Shown here: positions 24,701 through 36,739 of the stretch, one piece after another
Layout of the letters: each line of letters opens with the position of its first letter
How positions within the stretch are numbered: the first letter of the stretch is position 1
Assembly (NCBI GenBank): GCA_035507155.1
Contig: DATJOK010000124.1
Location: 25,872 to 89,871 of the forward strand
Length of the DNA stretch: 64,000 bases
Origin: DASZHJ01 sp035507155
GTDB lineage: Bacteria > Pseudomonadota > Alphaproteobacteria > ATCC43930 > CGMCC-115725
Direction of reading: 5' to 3'
Notes under the pieces: generated by a model
What the model was told of the DNA's origin: nothing
Databases searched by the model: none
The model's input: only the letters and a program-made list of their open reading frames with translations
Made by a program: the position numbers and the translations under genes

Positions 24701-26164
24701 ATGAGGGATGATGCCGGTACCAGCGATGTCGTGGTCGTCGGCTGCGGCATCGCCGGCCTGTCGGCCAGCGTATCGGCGCTGCAGGCGGGCGCCAGCGTCA
24801 CCATCCTGGAGCGGGCACCCAAGGAGGAGCGCGGCGGCAATACGCGCTGGACGGAATCCCTGCTGCGGATGAAGAGCGAAAGCGCGGTGTCGGACGATTT
24901 CGAGGCGCATTTCATGGCGAATGCCGGGCACCACCTCGATCCCGGCCTCGTCAACGAGACCGCGCGCGATTATTCCGAATGGCCCGCGATCGTGAAGACG
25001 CTGGGCTTCACCGATCCCGAGCTCATCGCGAGCTTCGCCGCCGCCGCCGGTCCGACCATCGGCTGGCTCAAGGGTTTCGGAGTCCGCTTCGATTTCCTGC
25101 CGACCTACTTCATCACCAGCGCCTCGCCGCGCATGGCGCCGGTCGGCGGCGGCCTCGCGCTGGTGGAGGCGCTTGCCGGCTACGCCGAGACCCATGGCGC
25201 CAGCATCCGCTACGAGACCACCGCGCGCGCGCTGCTGCGCGACGAGGACGGGACGATCCGCGGCATCCGCGCGGTCGATCGCTCAGGCCAGGGCCTCCGC
25301 TTCCGCGCCCGGAGCGTCGTCCTCGCCTCGGGCGGTTTCGAAGGCAATCCGGAGATGCTCGCGCGCTATCTCGGTCCGCGCGCCCGCTACATCCGGCCGG
25401 TGGCGCGCGGCGGCTATTACAACAAGGGCGAAGGCATCCGCATGGCGCTCGGCGCCGGCGCGGCGCCCTGCGGCGACTACGGTGCCTTCCACGCCGAGCC
25501 GATCGATCCGCGTTCCGGCGAAACGGAGCCGGTGGTGATGGTGTTCAACTACGGCATCCTGGTGAACCGGCACGGCCACCGCTTCGTCGACGAGGCGCCG
25601 AAGACGGTGGATGCCACCTATGAGGCGATCACCCGCGTGATCTGGGAACAGCCTGATGGCATCGCCTACGCGATCCTCGACAGCCAGGTGGAGGACGTGC
25701 CGAACTGGCGGAAGTCGGTGCGCACCGATCAGCCGCCGATCGCCGCGGAGACGGTCGAGGCGCTGGCGGAGAAGCTTGGCATCGATCCCGGCGCGCTCGC
25801 CGTCACCGTCGCCGGCTACAATCGTGCACCGCGCACGACCGCTTCGTTCAAGCCGCTGGAACTCGACGGCCTCGCCACCCGCAAGCTGGAGCCGCGGAAG
25901 TCGAACTGGGCGCGGCCGATCGACAAGCCGCCCTACCTCGCCTACCCCATCACCTGCGCCAATTGCTTCACCTTCGGCGGCGTCAAGGTGAGCACCGACG
26001 CCGAGGTGCTCGATCTCGATGGCGTGCCGATCCCCGGTCTTTACGCCGCCGGCGAGGTGATCGGCCTCTACTACGGCACCTATACCGGCGCCACCTCGGT
26101 GCTGCGCGGCGCCGTCTTCGGCCGCAAGGCCGGGCTCCACGCCGCGGCGCGGCGCAACCGCTGA
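24701..26164 (+). CDS. FAD-dependent dehydrogenase, fumarate-reductase/tricarballylate-dehydrogenase type
   Basis: The 487-residue flavoprotein has a Rossmann GxGxxG at residues 14-19, the ERAP segment for the ribose, GGNTRWTES, and the C-terminal FAD-binding signature in which GVPIPGLYAAGEV is followed by a TGATSVLRGAVFGR motif. The FTFGGVKVSTDAEV stretch is characteristic of the fumarate reductase/ketosteroid dehydrogenase/TcuA superfamily. There is no haem or FMN-attachment domain, so it is a single-domain soluble enzyme. GAGGAG lies just before the ATG at 24701. It is divergent from the MHS transporter by about 256 bp. The substrate is unknown. Confidence 0.85.
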   Translation: MRDDAGTSDVVVVGCGIAGLSASVSALQAGASVTILERAPKEERGGNTRWTESLLRMKSESAVSDDFEAHFMANAGHHLDPGLVNETARDYSEWPAIVKTLGFTDPELIASFAAAAGPTIGWLKGFGVRFDFLPTYFITSASPRMAPVGGGLALVEALAGYAETHGASIRYETTARALLRDEDGTIRGIRAVDRSGQGLRFRARSVVLASGGFEGNPEMLARYLGPRARYIRPVARGGYYNKGEGIRMALGAGAAPCGDYGAFHAEPIDPRSGETEPVVMVFNYGILVNRHGHRFVDEAPKTVDATYEAITRVIWEQPDGIAYAILDSQVEDVPNWRKSVRTDQPPIAAETVEALAEKLGIDPGALAVTVAGYNRAPRTTASFKPLELDGLATRKLEPRKSNWARPIDKPPYLAYPITCANCFTFGGVKVSTDAEVLDLDGVPIPGLYAAGEVIGLYYGTYTGATSVLRGAVFGRKAGLHAAARRNR

Positions 26165-26168
26165 GCTT

Positions 26169-26657
26169 CTACGGGGCGGTCTTGAGAGTGATCGCAGCGA
26201 TGCCGGCGGCGACGTTCAGCCCCTGGTTGCCTTCGACGCTCAGCGGCTGCAGCGCGATCTGCTGGTTGGAGCCGCCGATCAGCACGTTGGCGCCGAGGCC
26301 GACCGCGATCGAGGCGCCGGCGGTGACGCCGCCGTAGTCGCCGGCGAGCGCGCCCGGAGCCACGTTGGCGGTCGGCGCGAACACCGCCCAGACGATCACC
26401 GCGCTCTGCTGGTAGCCGATATCGATGCCCCACTTGGAGATCGTGCCGGCATAGCGCTCGACTTTGGCGCCGGTGCCGCCCGGCGAATAGGTGCAGTTGA
26501 GCTCGCGGGACGAGCCGAAGACGAAGCCCCAGCCGCTGGAGACGTTGCAGGTGAGGATACCGACCTTGACGCCGCCCTCGGCACGGGAGGCCGCGGGCAT
26601 GGCCAGCACGCCGACGAGCGCGGCAAGGATCAGGGCAGAACGGAACTTCCTCGGCAT
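26169..26657 (-). CDS. DUF992 family exported protein
   Basis: The 162-residue protein has a signal peptide cleaved after about residue 26 (SRA), followed by a DUF992-type mature domain: GGVKVGILTCNVSSGWGF, SSRELNC, and repeated small-residue beta segments. C37 and C55 probably form a disulfide in the periplasm. The C-terminal half is Gly/Ala-rich (GASIAVGLGANVLIGG) and suggests a beta-structured, perhaps ligand-binding protein. DUF992 proteins are common in alphaproteobacteria and have no assigned role. Its 3' end converges on the flavoprotein gene with a four-base gap. Confidence 0.85.
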   Translation of the reverse strand: MPRKFRSALILAALVGVLAMPAASRAEGGVKVGILTCNVSSGWGFVFGSSRELNCTYSPGGTGAKVERYAGTISKWGIDIGYQQSAVIVWAVFAPTANVAPGALAGDYGGVTAGASIAVGLGANVLIGGSNQQIALQPLSVEGNQGLNVAAGIAAITLKTAP

Positions 26658-26797
26658 GGTGGCTCTCCTGGGGGCGCGACAGGTTCGGGGACCCGGCGCC
26701 TGATGCCGCGCCGGACAGTGGCGCTCCGGATCCGGGCGCCGCTGTCTCAGAAATGTATTGCTGGCGGCGGTCGACAACCCCCCGCGCCGCTTCCCGC

Positions 26798-27898
26798 TCA
26801 GGCGGGCGGCGGCTTGCGCCAGGGGAAGCCCGCGGGGTAGCGCTCGCGCATCAGGGCGTTGCCGCGCAGGAAGAAATCCGCGACCACCGAGCCCGGCCCG
26901 CTGGCGGCCGTGTAGTTGACGGTGTAGGCGCCGTTGGTATCGAAGCGCGGCCGCGTCTTGAGGAGGTGCTGGCACAACGCCGCGTCAGGCGAGAAGAGAT
27001 CGCGGGAGCGCCGATGGAAGCGCGGGCTGAACTCGATCGCGATGTCCCGTCGCAACAGGTAGCAGTTCATGTCGACGAAATGGGTGGCGGGATCCCGCCA
27101 GAGCGGCCATTTCCCGAGGCTCTCGCAATCGTCCTTGGCGACCTCGCGTCCCTCGGCGTCGACGATCGTCCGGAGCGCGTAGGCCCATTCGAGCCCGCCC
27201 GTTTCGATCAGCCGCATCAGGCTTTCGATGTGATCGGGCTCGAACCAGTTGTCCTCGTCGAGAAAGGCGACATAGCGGCCGGACGCCAGGTAGACGGCGG
27301 CACCGTAAATCCGATGCCCCTTGAAGCCGCCGGCGCCGGTGTTGAACGGAAGCGCGATCAGATAGCAGGGATGGCGCGGCGCTGCCGGCATCGCCGCCCG
27401 GACCCGCGCCTCGCCGTCCGGTCCGTCGATGACGATGAGGTGATCGAGCCGCGAATAGGTCTGCGCCTGGACGCTCTCGATCGCGCGGACGAGCGCGCGG
27501 GAGCCGATCGTCGGGGTGACGACCGTCACGGAATAGCGCTGCTCGAAACGTCCGCGGCGCGCGAGCGCGGCGCCGAGATCCACCTGGGCCGGCTCGTGGA
27601 TGAGGCGCAGCTCGATGGCGCGGTCGAGCGCGTCGATCGCCTCCTCGACGGCGCCGAGCTCCAGCAGCGCGACGCCGACAAAGTGATGGTACTCGACCGA
27701 CCGCGGCGCGAGAGCCGCGGCCCTGCGTCCATGCTCGAGCATCGCCTGGAAATCGCCGCCGCGCCGGCCGATCTCCGCCAAGAGGCCATGGCCCTCGGCG
27801 CTCTCCTGCTGCAGGAGCACCGCCCGGCAGATCTCCGCCGCCTTGGCGAGCTCGCCCCGCTCCACCAGCGCGATCGCATCGAGGAGCGTCGCCACCAC
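26798..27898 (-). CDS. Glycosyltransferase family 2 protein with N-terminal TPR-like repeats
   Basis: The roughly 366-residue protein has two or three TPR-like helical repeats in the first 115 residues (LVERGELAKAAEICRAVL, LAPRSVEYHHFVGVALLELG), then a GT-A domain beginning with YSVTVVTPTIGSR. The nucleotide-sugar metal motif is FLDEDNW, a DxD variant. It is cytoplasmic or membrane-associated and would transfer a sugar to a polysaccharide or protein acceptor. GTG codons at 27898 and 27895 follow the stop of the GNAT gene by one to four bases, so translation is probably coupled; there is no separate Shine-Dalgarno. The acceptor is unknown. Confidence 0.8.
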   Translation of the reverse strand: MVATLLDAIALVERGELAKAAEICRAVLLQQESAEGHGLLAEIGRRGGDFQAMLEHGRRAAALAPRSVEYHHFVGVALLELGAVEEAIDALDRAIELRLIHEPAQVDLGAALARRGRFEQRYSVTVVTPTIGSRALVRAIESVQAQTYSRLDHLIVIDGPDGEARVRAAMPAAPRHPCYLIALPFNTGAGGFKGHRIYGAAVYLASGRYVAFLDEDNWFEPDHIESLMRLIETGGLEWAYALRTIVDAEGREVAKDDCESLGKWPLWRDPATHFVDMNCYLLRRDIAIEFSPRFHRRSRDLFSPDAALCQHLLKTRPRFDTNGAYTVNYTAASGPGSVVADFFLRGNALMRERYPAGFPWRKPPPA

Positions 27899-27899
27899 G

Positions 27900-28460
27900 T
27901 CAGCCCGTGGCCGTCGCGGAGGGCGCCGCAGGAGATTGCGGCCTCCGCGGCCGCAGGATTGCCATCGCGACCACATCGACCCAGCTGCCGTCGATATAGG
28001 CGGCGCGTCTCAGCAGGCCCTCCTTCTTGAAGCCCGCCTTGGCATAGCTGCGCTGCGCCCGCTCATTGTGCCGGAACACATGCAGCCACACGCGCTCCAG
28101 GTTGAGATGCCGCCAGCAGAAATCGAGGGTGAGGCCGATCGCCTCGGTTCCGAGACCCTGGTTGCGGTTCTTCTCCTCGCCGATGCGCAGGCCGATCTCC
28201 GCCGAGCGGTGCACCGCGTTGATGTTGGAGAGCGTCACGTAGCCGATGATAGCGGGCGTGCCCGTTCGGCGCAGCGCAAACAGGATCTTGGAGAGATCCC
28301 GGCCGACAGTCTCGAACCAGGCGTTATGGCTCGCCCAGTCGACCGGCCGATAGGCGGCGTCGAGGCGCATCGCCTCGACGTCGTTGAACCATTGGAAGAG
28401 CGGCAGGATGTCGGTCGCCATCAGCGGTCCGATCATCACCCGCGCGCCACCGGCCTGCAT
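27900..28460 (-). CDS. GNAT-family N-acetyltransferase (RimJ/RimL-like)
   Basis: The 186-residue product has the GNAT fold with the acetyl-CoA pyrophosphate loop RNQGLGTEA (motif A) and the C-terminal motif B region HNERAQRSYAKAGFKKEG. Such enzymes acetylate protein N-termini, antibiotics or sugar amines. Its stop codon is directly followed by the glycosyltransferase start, and the pairing suggests acetylation of an amino-sugar precursor for surface glycan. The ATG at 28460 is chosen by family N-terminal length; a later ATG is also possible. Confidence 0.8.
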   Translation of the reverse strand: MQAGGARVMIGPLMATDILPLFQWFNDVEAMRLDAAYRPVDWASHNAWFETVGRDLSKILFALRRTGTPAIIGYVTLSNINAVHRSAEIGLRIGEEKNRNQGLGTEAIGLTLDFCWRHLNLERVWLHVFRHNERAQRSYAKAGFKKEGLLRRAAYIDGSWVDVVAMAILRPRRPQSPAAPSATATG

Positions 28461-28528
28461 CCCCGAAAATCCCCGCCTGACCCTTTCGGGAATCCTAGGC
28501 TTGCTCTGCCGGAGGTCATCCCCGGCGC

Positions 28529-29260
28529 TCACGGCTGCCAATCGGAATAGCGGATGTCGTGGCGCATGATCTTCCACAATTCGCCGGACTCCTTGAGCTC
28601 CCGCACGCCCTCGACGAGATAGCGCCGGGTCGCGGCGGAATCCCGGTCGGCCGGGACGAGAGCACGGATCGGGTAGATCTTGTACAAGGCGCGGTGAATT
28701 TCCTTGTACTTGGGGTCGCTCAGGAGGGGATCGACGACATCCGCGGCAACGATCATGGCGTCGGTGCGCCCGAGCAGCACCTTCTCCAGGCTGCAGGTGA
28801 CGCAATAGGTCGCCTTCACCGGGAAGGGAAAGAAGGATTCATGGTCCGGCTCTGCCTCGACATTCTTTGCGGTCGCCACCGTCTTGGCATCGTAGGGGGC
28901 GAGCTTGCGGGAATAGATGATGAACTGCGAGTGGCCGAAGTCGACCTCCTTCACATAGAGCAGTCCTGGCGGCGGCTGGGAATCATCGTCCTGAATGAAC
29001 GGTAGGTGGAAGTCCGCGAGGCCGGCGGCGGTGTCCTTCAGAGAGCGGGCGAAGGGGCGGAGGACGATCCTGGTCGAGGAGTGGGTGACGCGATCGAGAG
29101 CATGGATGAGATCGACGAGGGCGAGATGGCCGGGTGCCACGCCGGGCTCCGACGAGAACGGCGATTCGGCCACCGACGCCACGCGGTCTGCGGCCTCTGC
29201 CGGCGCTGCCGCCAGCATGCCGGCGGCGAGCCCCCAAGCGATGATCCTGAGCCGCGTCAT
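28529..29260 (-). CDS. Exported protein resembling periplasmic solute-binding family 3
   Basis: The 243-residue protein has a signal peptide cleaved after about residue 23 (AEA). The mature part resembles the amino-acid-type binding proteins: an IVLRPFARSLKD segment near residue 65, a lobe crossing around residues 115-120 (FIIYSRKL), and a VLLGRTDAMIVAADVV stretch typical of these folds. It contains one close cysteine pair, CVTC near residue 153, which may be a disulfide or a metal site. There is no adjacent permease, so it is more likely an orphan sensor or binding protein than part of an ABC transporter. Confidence 0.65.
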   Translation of the reverse strand: MTRLRIIAWGLAAGMLAAAPAEAADRVASVAESPFSSEPGVAPGHLALVDLIHALDRVTHSSTRIVLRPFARSLKDTAAGLADFHLPFIQDDDSQPPPGLLYVKEVDFGHSQFIIYSRKLAPYDAKTVATAKNVEAEPDHESFFPFPVKATYCVTCSLEKVLLGRTDAMIVAADVVDPLLSDPKYKEIHRALYKIYPIRALVPADRDSAATRRYLVEGVRELKESGELWKIMRHDIRYSDWQP

Positions 29261-29394
29261 GGAACGGCCTCGGTTCCGGCTCCTCCGCCCTGGCGGCGAT
29301 CGCCAGGCCCACGAACGCCGCTTGCGTACCTCGTACGCGCGCGCCTGCGATGGCGAGAGCCTCCTGCCGGTAGCTCTCTCGGCGGCCAAGCTTC

Positions 29395-29889
29395 CTAGAA
29401 CGGGATCTCGTCGTCGAGATCGGGCGGCGCCCCGCCACCGGAGCGACGTCCGCCACCGCCACCGCTGCCGCCTCCTCCCATGCTCCCCCCGCCGCCCATG
29501 TCGGGCTCGCCGCCGAAGTCAGAGCCGCCGCCGCCTCGCCCGCCGTCGAGCATCGTGAGCTCGCCGCGGAAGCGCTGCAGGACGACCTCGGTGCTGTAGC
29601 GCTCCTGGCCTTCCTTGTCGGTCCACTTGCGGGTCTGCAGCGCGCCTTCGAGATAAAGCTTGGAGCCCTTGCGGACGTATTTCTCGATCACGTCGACCAG
29701 GCGCTCGTTGAAGACGACCACCCGGTGCCACTCCGTGCGCTCCTTGCGCTCGCCGCTGTTCTTGTCGCGCCAGGTCTCGGAAGTCGCAAGCGACAGGTTC
29801 GCCACCTTGGTTCCGTCCTGGGTGGTGCGGATCTCCGGGTCGCGGCCCAGATTGCCCACCAGGATCACCTTGTTCACGCTGCCTGCCAT
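29395..29889 (-). CDS. ssb: Single-stranded DNA-binding protein
   Basis: The 164-residue protein has the N-terminal OB fold (1-110; SVNKVILVGNLGRDPE start, WHRVVVF strand) and a long Gly-rich disordered linker (about 117-155) leading to the canonical acidic tip DDEIPF that recruits repair and replication partners. Homotetramers coat single-stranded DNA during replication, recombination and repair. It is divergent from uvrA, a common arrangement; no LexA box of the alphaproteobacterial GTTC-N7-GTTC type was seen in the gap, so SOS control is not supported here. Confidence 0.95.
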   Translation of the reverse strand: MAGSVNKVILVGNLGRDPEIRTTQDGTKVANLSLATSETWRDKNSGERKERTEWHRVVVFNERLVDVIEKYVRKGSKLYLEGALQTRKWTDKEGQERYSTEVVLQRFRGELTMLDGGRGGGGSDFGGEPDMGGGGSMGGGGSGGGGGRRSGGGAPPDLDDEIPF

Positions 29890-30075
29890 TCTCGTGCTCC
29901 TCCGCCCTCGCCGGCTTATCCACAGCCCGGAAATCCGGTGCGCCGACCATAGCACGAAGGCGAAGTCCGGAGTCAGGGGGGCTGGCGCCGGGCGGGGCTT
30001 TGCCGCCGGTGGTCGGCACCCCATCTAACGGTAGAGCCTGCCATGCCGGAGTCGCTTTTGTCCGGCCCCGGGGGC

Positions 30076-30081
30076 TATAGT
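30076..30081 (+). promoter_or_regulatory. Candidate -10 box for uvrA
   Basis: TATAGT lies 36 bases before the ATG at 30112, in a GC-rich region where such a box stands out. The expected -35 position is poor. If used, transcription starts near 30088, downstream of the alternative ATG at 30043, which argues for the 30112 start. Confidence 0.25.
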
Positions 30082-30111
30082 TTTGCCAATAACCATCCCC
30101 CAGCCGGTGAC

Positions 30112-32964
<2,853 letters not shown>

Positions 32965-32966
32965 CG

Positions 32967-34316
32967 ATGGCGGAGTCCATCCACATCATCGGCGGCGGTC
33001 TTGCCGGCAGCGAGGCGGCCTGGCAGGTGGCGGAGGCCGGCGTGCCTGTCGTGCTGCACGAGATGCGGCCGGTGCGCGGCACCGAGGCGCATGTCACCGG
33101 CGGACTCGCCGAGCTCGTCTGCTCGAATTCGCTGCGCTCCGATGACCCGCTCAACAACGCCGTGGGATTGCTGCACGAGGAGATGCGGCGCGCAGGCTCG
33201 CTGATCCTCGGCGCGGCGGACCGGCACAAGGTGCCGGCGGGCGGCGCGCTGGCGGTCGATCGCGAGGGCTTCTCCGGCGCCGTCGAGGCGGCGCTCGCGG
33301 CGCATCCGCTGGTGACGATCTCGCGGGAGGAGATCGCGGGACTGCCGCCCGCGGAGTGGCATAGCGTCATCATCGCCACTGGCCCCCTCACCTCGCCGGC
33401 GCTCGCCGCGGCGATCCGCGAGCTCACCGGCGAGGACGCGCTCGCCTTCTTCGACGCCATCGCGCCGATCGTCTATCGCGAGAGCATCGACATGTCGGTG
33501 GCCTGGCTGCAGTCGCGCTACGACCGCGACGACACCGCCGACTACGTCAACTGCCCCCTCGACAAGGAGCAGTATCTCGCCTTCGTCGCGGCGCTGCTCG
33601 CGGGCGAGACCGGCGACTTCAAGGAGTGGGAGAAGAGCACGCCCTATTTCGACGGCTGCCTCCCCATCGAGGTGATGGCGGCGCGCGGGATCGACACGCT
33701 GCGCTACGGTCCGATGAAGCCGGTGGGGCTGCGCGACCCGCGCACCGGGCGGCGCGCCTACGCGGTGGTGCAGCTCCGTCAGGACAATGCGCTCGGCACG
33801 CTCTACAACATCGTGGGCTTCCAGACCAAGCTCAGGCACGGCGAGCAGAAGCACGTGTTCCGGATGATCCCCGGCCTCGAGAATGCCGAGTTCGCCCGCC
33901 TCGGCGGCCTCCATCGCAATACCTTCCTCAACAGCCCCAAGCTCCTCGACGGCGCGCTTCGTCTCAAAGCGCAACCGCGGCTGCGCTTTGCCGGCCAGAT
34001 CACCGGCGTCGAGGGCTATGTGGAGAGCGCCGCCATCGGTCTCCTCGCCGGCCGTTTCGCCGCCGCCGAGCGCCTGGGCGCGGCCATCGATCCGCCGCCC
34101 GCCACCACGGCGCTGGGCGCGCTCCTCGCGCACATCACCGGCGGCGCCGATGCCGGCACCTTCCAGCCGATGAACGTCAATTTCGGCCTCTTCCCGCCGC
34201 TGCCGGAGGGCGCCGTCACCCGCGCCAACAAGGGCGAGCGCAAACCCATGATAGCCCGCCGCGCGCTCGCCGATCTCGAGCGCTGGCTCGGGCCCGCCCG
34301 CGCCGCGGCGGAATAG
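32967..34316 (+). CDS. trmFO: Folate-dependent tRNA (uracil-54-C5)-methyltransferase
   Basis: The 449-residue protein is TrmFO, which makes ribothymidine at position 54 of tRNA using methylene-tetrahydrofolate and FADH2. It has the N-terminal FAD motif IHIIGGGLAGSE (GxGxxG at about residues 8-13), the EMRP and CSNSLRSDDP segments, and TNINFG-like PMNVNFGLFPPL near the end. It starts two bases after uvrA, so co-transcription and coupled translation are likely. The length and motif order are normal. Confidence 0.95.
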   Translation: MAESIHIIGGGLAGSEAAWQVAEAGVPVVLHEMRPVRGTEAHVTGGLAELVCSNSLRSDDPLNNAVGLLHEEMRRAGSLILGAADRHKVPAGGALAVDREGFSGAVEAALAAHPLVTISREEIAGLPPAEWHSVIIATGPLTSPALAAAIRELTGEDALAFFDAIAPIVYRESIDMSVAWLQSRYDRDDTADYVNCPLDKEQYLAFVAALLAGETGDFKEWEKSTPYFDGCLPIEVMAARGIDTLRYGPMKPVGLRDPRTGRRAYAVVQLRQDNALGTLYNIVGFQTKLRHGEQKHVFRMIPGLENAEFARLGGLHRNTFLNSPKLLDGALRLKAQPRLRFAGQITGVEGYVESAAIGLLAGRFAAAERLGAAIDPPPATTALGALLAHITGGADAGTFQPMNVNFGLFPPLPEGAVTRANKGERKPMIARRALADLERWLGPARAAAE

Positions 34317-34322
34317 TCGCGC

Positions 34323-35168
34323 TCAATCCCGCTCGCAGGTCTCCGCGCTGTCGCTCTCGCCGGGCGGCGACACTTTCGCCAGCCGCCTGATGTCGCGGGC
34401 ATAGGGGCTCTTCGCCAACTCGCGGCGGAAGTCGCGCAGGAACCGCGCCTTCCCCTCCGCCTTCGGCGGCCAGGCGGCGTCCAGCAGCGTCTCCGCCTGC
34501 GCCGGGTTCCCGGTGTAGACGAGATCGAGCATCAGCGTCGGGAGCTGCGGCTCATAGGCTTCGATCTCCCCCGACGGCTTGATGCGCCAGCGCTCGCTGC
34601 CGCGGATCTTCGCGGCGAGCTGATTGAGGAGGGTGCCCGGCAGCGCGCCGCGCCGCATGCGCTCGGCTGCGAGGCGCCAGCGGCTCTTCTGGTAGGCGAG
34701 CACGACGCGGCAGGCGGGCGACGACGCGGCGTCGACTTTCCAGCCGGCAAAGGTCCAGTCGCGGGCGATGTAGTACCAGAGGCCGCCGGTCCGCTCGAAC
34801 TTGCCCTCGCTCTTGCCGCCCGGCAAAGGCGCCGCCAGCCGGAGCTGCGGGCCGAGGCCGAACAGCAGCATCTCGAAGCAGCAGTCGCCGCCGTTGCTGT
34901 AGGCGCTCACCGCCAGCATCGGCTCGCGGCTGCCGGTGAGATCGGCGCCGATCGGAGCGCCGTCGGCGAAGCCGTAGGTGCGGTCGCTGCCGCGATAGAC
35001 CACCCTGCCGTTGAGCAGGATCTCCAGCCGCCCCGGCCAGATGCCGTCGCTCGGCTCGCTGATTCGTACATCGTAGGGTCCGAAGCGCTGCTCCTGCATC
35101 GCGGCCGCGGCGCCGGCGGCTGAGATCAGCGCCAGCGCGATAAGCAGTGTCGGCAGATGCCGTCGCAT
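34323..35168 (-). CDS. Exported protein of unknown function
   Basis: The 281-residue protein has a signal peptide cleaved near residue 22 (AAA) and a soluble mature part rich in aromatic and acidic residues. Two adjacent cysteines (GDCCFEML) are near residue 95 and further single ones lie toward the C-terminus. AGAGGACGAG precedes the ATG. It lies downstream of the NDUFAF6-like gene on the same strand after 50 bp and converges on trmFO. No family was recognised with confidence. Confidence 0.65.
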   Translation of the reverse strand: MRRHLPTLLIALALISAAGAAAAMQEQRFGPYDVRISEPSDGIWPGRLEILLNGRVVYRGSDRTYGFADGAPIGADLTGSREPMLAVSAYSNGGDCCFEMLLFGLGPQLRLAAPLPGGKSEGKFERTGGLWYYIARDWTFAGWKVDAASSPACRVVLAYQKSRWRLAAERMRRGALPGTLLNQLAAKIRGSERWRIKPSGEIEAYEPQLPTLMLDLVYTGNPAQAETLLDAAWPPKAEGKARFLRDFRRELAKSPYARDIRRLAKVSPPGESDSAETCERD

Positions 35169-35218
35169 CTCGTCCTCTTGCCGGGTGGCCCATTCAATCC
35201 CCGATTCGCCGGGCCGGA

Positions 35219-36079
35219 TCAATAGCGCCGAATCAACGCCGCCCAGGCAAGCCGCAGCCCGTTGCCGCCGCGCGGCAGGGCGAGCCGCGGATTGAAGACG
35301 TCGAAGCCGGCACGTTCGATGGCGCCGAGATGGGCGGCCGCAAGCCGTGCCGGCAGAAGCGCCGGGAGTGCCGCCGACGGCATCTCCGCGGCGCGGGCGC
35401 GCGCCGCCGCCAGATGCTCGCGCGCGCGGCCTGCGAGGCGCTTCGCCGCCGCTGCGAGGGCCGGCGAGGGCTTGAGCTCCTGGAGCGCGGCGATGTCGAG
35501 CCCGACCTCCTCGGCAAGATCGGCGGGGATGTATTGCCGCCGCGCGCGGGCGTGAAAGGGAACCGCTCGCAGCAGCCCCGCGATCGCGAAGGCAATGCCG
35601 GCCTCGCGTGCCGCCGTCACCGCCGCCGCGTCGCGCACCCCCAGCACCTCCAGCGCCAGCACCTGCAGCCGGCCCGAGGTGTCGGCGCAATAGGCCTCCA
35701 GCGCCGCGACGGTGGCGGGCGGCTCGGCGGCGAGATCGAGCTCGCGAGCATCGATCAAGGCCTCGAATTCGCTGCGCGAGAGATCGTAGCGGCGGATCGC
35801 CTCGGCGAGCGGCTGCAGCACCTCGTGCTTTCGGATCGGCCCGCCGCCATAGGCCGCCTCCAGCCCCTCGCGCCACCATTGCAGCCGGATCCGCCCCAGC
35901 ATCGGCTCGGTGACGCTCTCGCGCGTCTTCGCCACCTCGTGATTGAAGGCGTAAAGCGCCATCAGCGCGTTGCGCCGGTCGGCGGGCGCGAAGAGCGCCG
36001 TCAGATAGCGGTCGCGGTCGTGGCGGCGGACCAGGCGCGCAACGTCGGAGAGCGGCGGTTCAACGAGACGGGCGGCCAC
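35219..36079 (-). CDS. Squalene/phytoene-synthase-fold protein, NDUFAF6-like
   Basis: The 286-residue protein has the all-helical isoprenoid-synthase fold of squalene/phytoene synthases, but the aspartate-rich prenyl-diphosphate sites are not present: the first motif region reads AFNHEVAKTRE (44-54) and the second AYCADTSG (about 138-145). Such forms are the bacterial relatives of NDUFAF6, a mitochondrial complex I assembly factor, and are frequent in alphaproteobacteria near secDF. A carotenoid role is therefore unlikely. The Mth938/NDUFAF3-like gene at 39888 is also in this window, which supports the idea of a respiratory assembly role by association. Confidence 0.8.
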   Translation of the reverse strand: MAARLVEPPLSDVARLVRRHDRDRYLTALFAPADRRNALMALYAFNHEVAKTRESVTEPMLGRIRLQWWREGLEAAYGGGPIRKHEVLQPLAEAIRRYDLSRSEFEALIDARELDLAAEPPATVAALEAYCADTSGRLQVLALEVLGVRDAAAVTAAREAGIAFAIAGLLRAVPFHARARRQYIPADLAEEVGLDIAALQELKPSPALAAAAKRLAGRAREHLAAARARAAEMPSAALPALLPARLAAAHLGAIERAGFDVFNPRLALPRGGNGLRLAWAALIRRY

Positions 36080-36136
36080 CGCGCATCATTAGCGCTGCCG
36101 CGCGCCGCTGCCAAGGAAGCCGTAGCCGTCACCCGC

Positions 36137-36739
36137 TCAGGTGCCGACGAAGCTCGCGGAGGTGACGATGCGCTCGAATTCCGGCAGGTACTTGCCGTAG
36201 TAGTAGATCGAGGCGCCCTCGAAGACGATGAGGTAGAGCTTGCCGTCGCGGACGACGCCGGCGGCGCTCAGCACGCGATCGATGTCGTCGTGCAGCGCAT
36301 AGTCGATCTCGAAGCGGAATCCGTCGAGGCCGGCCACCTTCGCCGGCCGCAGGTCGCGGCTCTTGATCACCGCGGTGTTGGCGAGCGTGGCGAGGGTGGC
36401 GCTGGTCAGGTCCATGATGTCGTTCGGCGTCATCGAGCTGCGGAACGCGCCGATCGACTGGGTCTTGTTCTGCCGGACGACGAGCGGCACGCCATCCGGA
36501 ATGCCGGCGAAGAACGCGACTGCGTCCAGGCTCTCGCCGTCGACGGTCCAGGTCTCCACCGGCCCGCTCACCGAATAGAAGATGGATTCCGAGCTCGGCT
36601 TGTTGACCTTGTTCCAGGCGATGCCGGTCTCGACGGCGAGCCGGCCCTGCACGACCTGGCGGCTCGGCGACACCAGGCTGTAGTTGGCGCAGGCGGCAAG
36701 CGTCAGCGCCGCGGCGACGGTTACGGCAAGGTGCTTCAT
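36137..36739 (-). CDS. Lipoprotein of unknown function
   Basis: The 200-residue product has a type II signal peptide ending LAAC (lipidated C17), after which there is Asn, so it should be sorted to the outer membrane by the usual +2 rule. The mature domain is a beta/alpha mix without recognised motifs. Its ATG overlaps the M48 protease stop codon by one base (TGATG), so it is the third gene of an overlapping operon of lipoproteins. It may assist the protease or share its envelope role. Confidence 0.7.
   Translation of the reverse strand: MKHLAVTVAAALTLAACANYSLVSPSRQVVQGRLAVETGIAWNKVNKPSSESIFYSVSGPVETWTVDGESLDAVAFFAGIPDGVPLVVRQNKTQSIGAFRSSMTPNDIMDLTSATLATLANTAVIKSRDLRPAKVAGLDGFRFEIDYALHDDIDRVLSAAGVVRDGKLYLIVFEGASIYYYGKYLPEFERIVTSASFVGT

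Noticed and set aside
35219..36079. Phytoene or squalene synthase of carotenoid or hopanoid synthesis
   Set aside because: The aspartate-rich prenyl-diphosphate motifs are replaced, and no crt or hpn neighbour is present.
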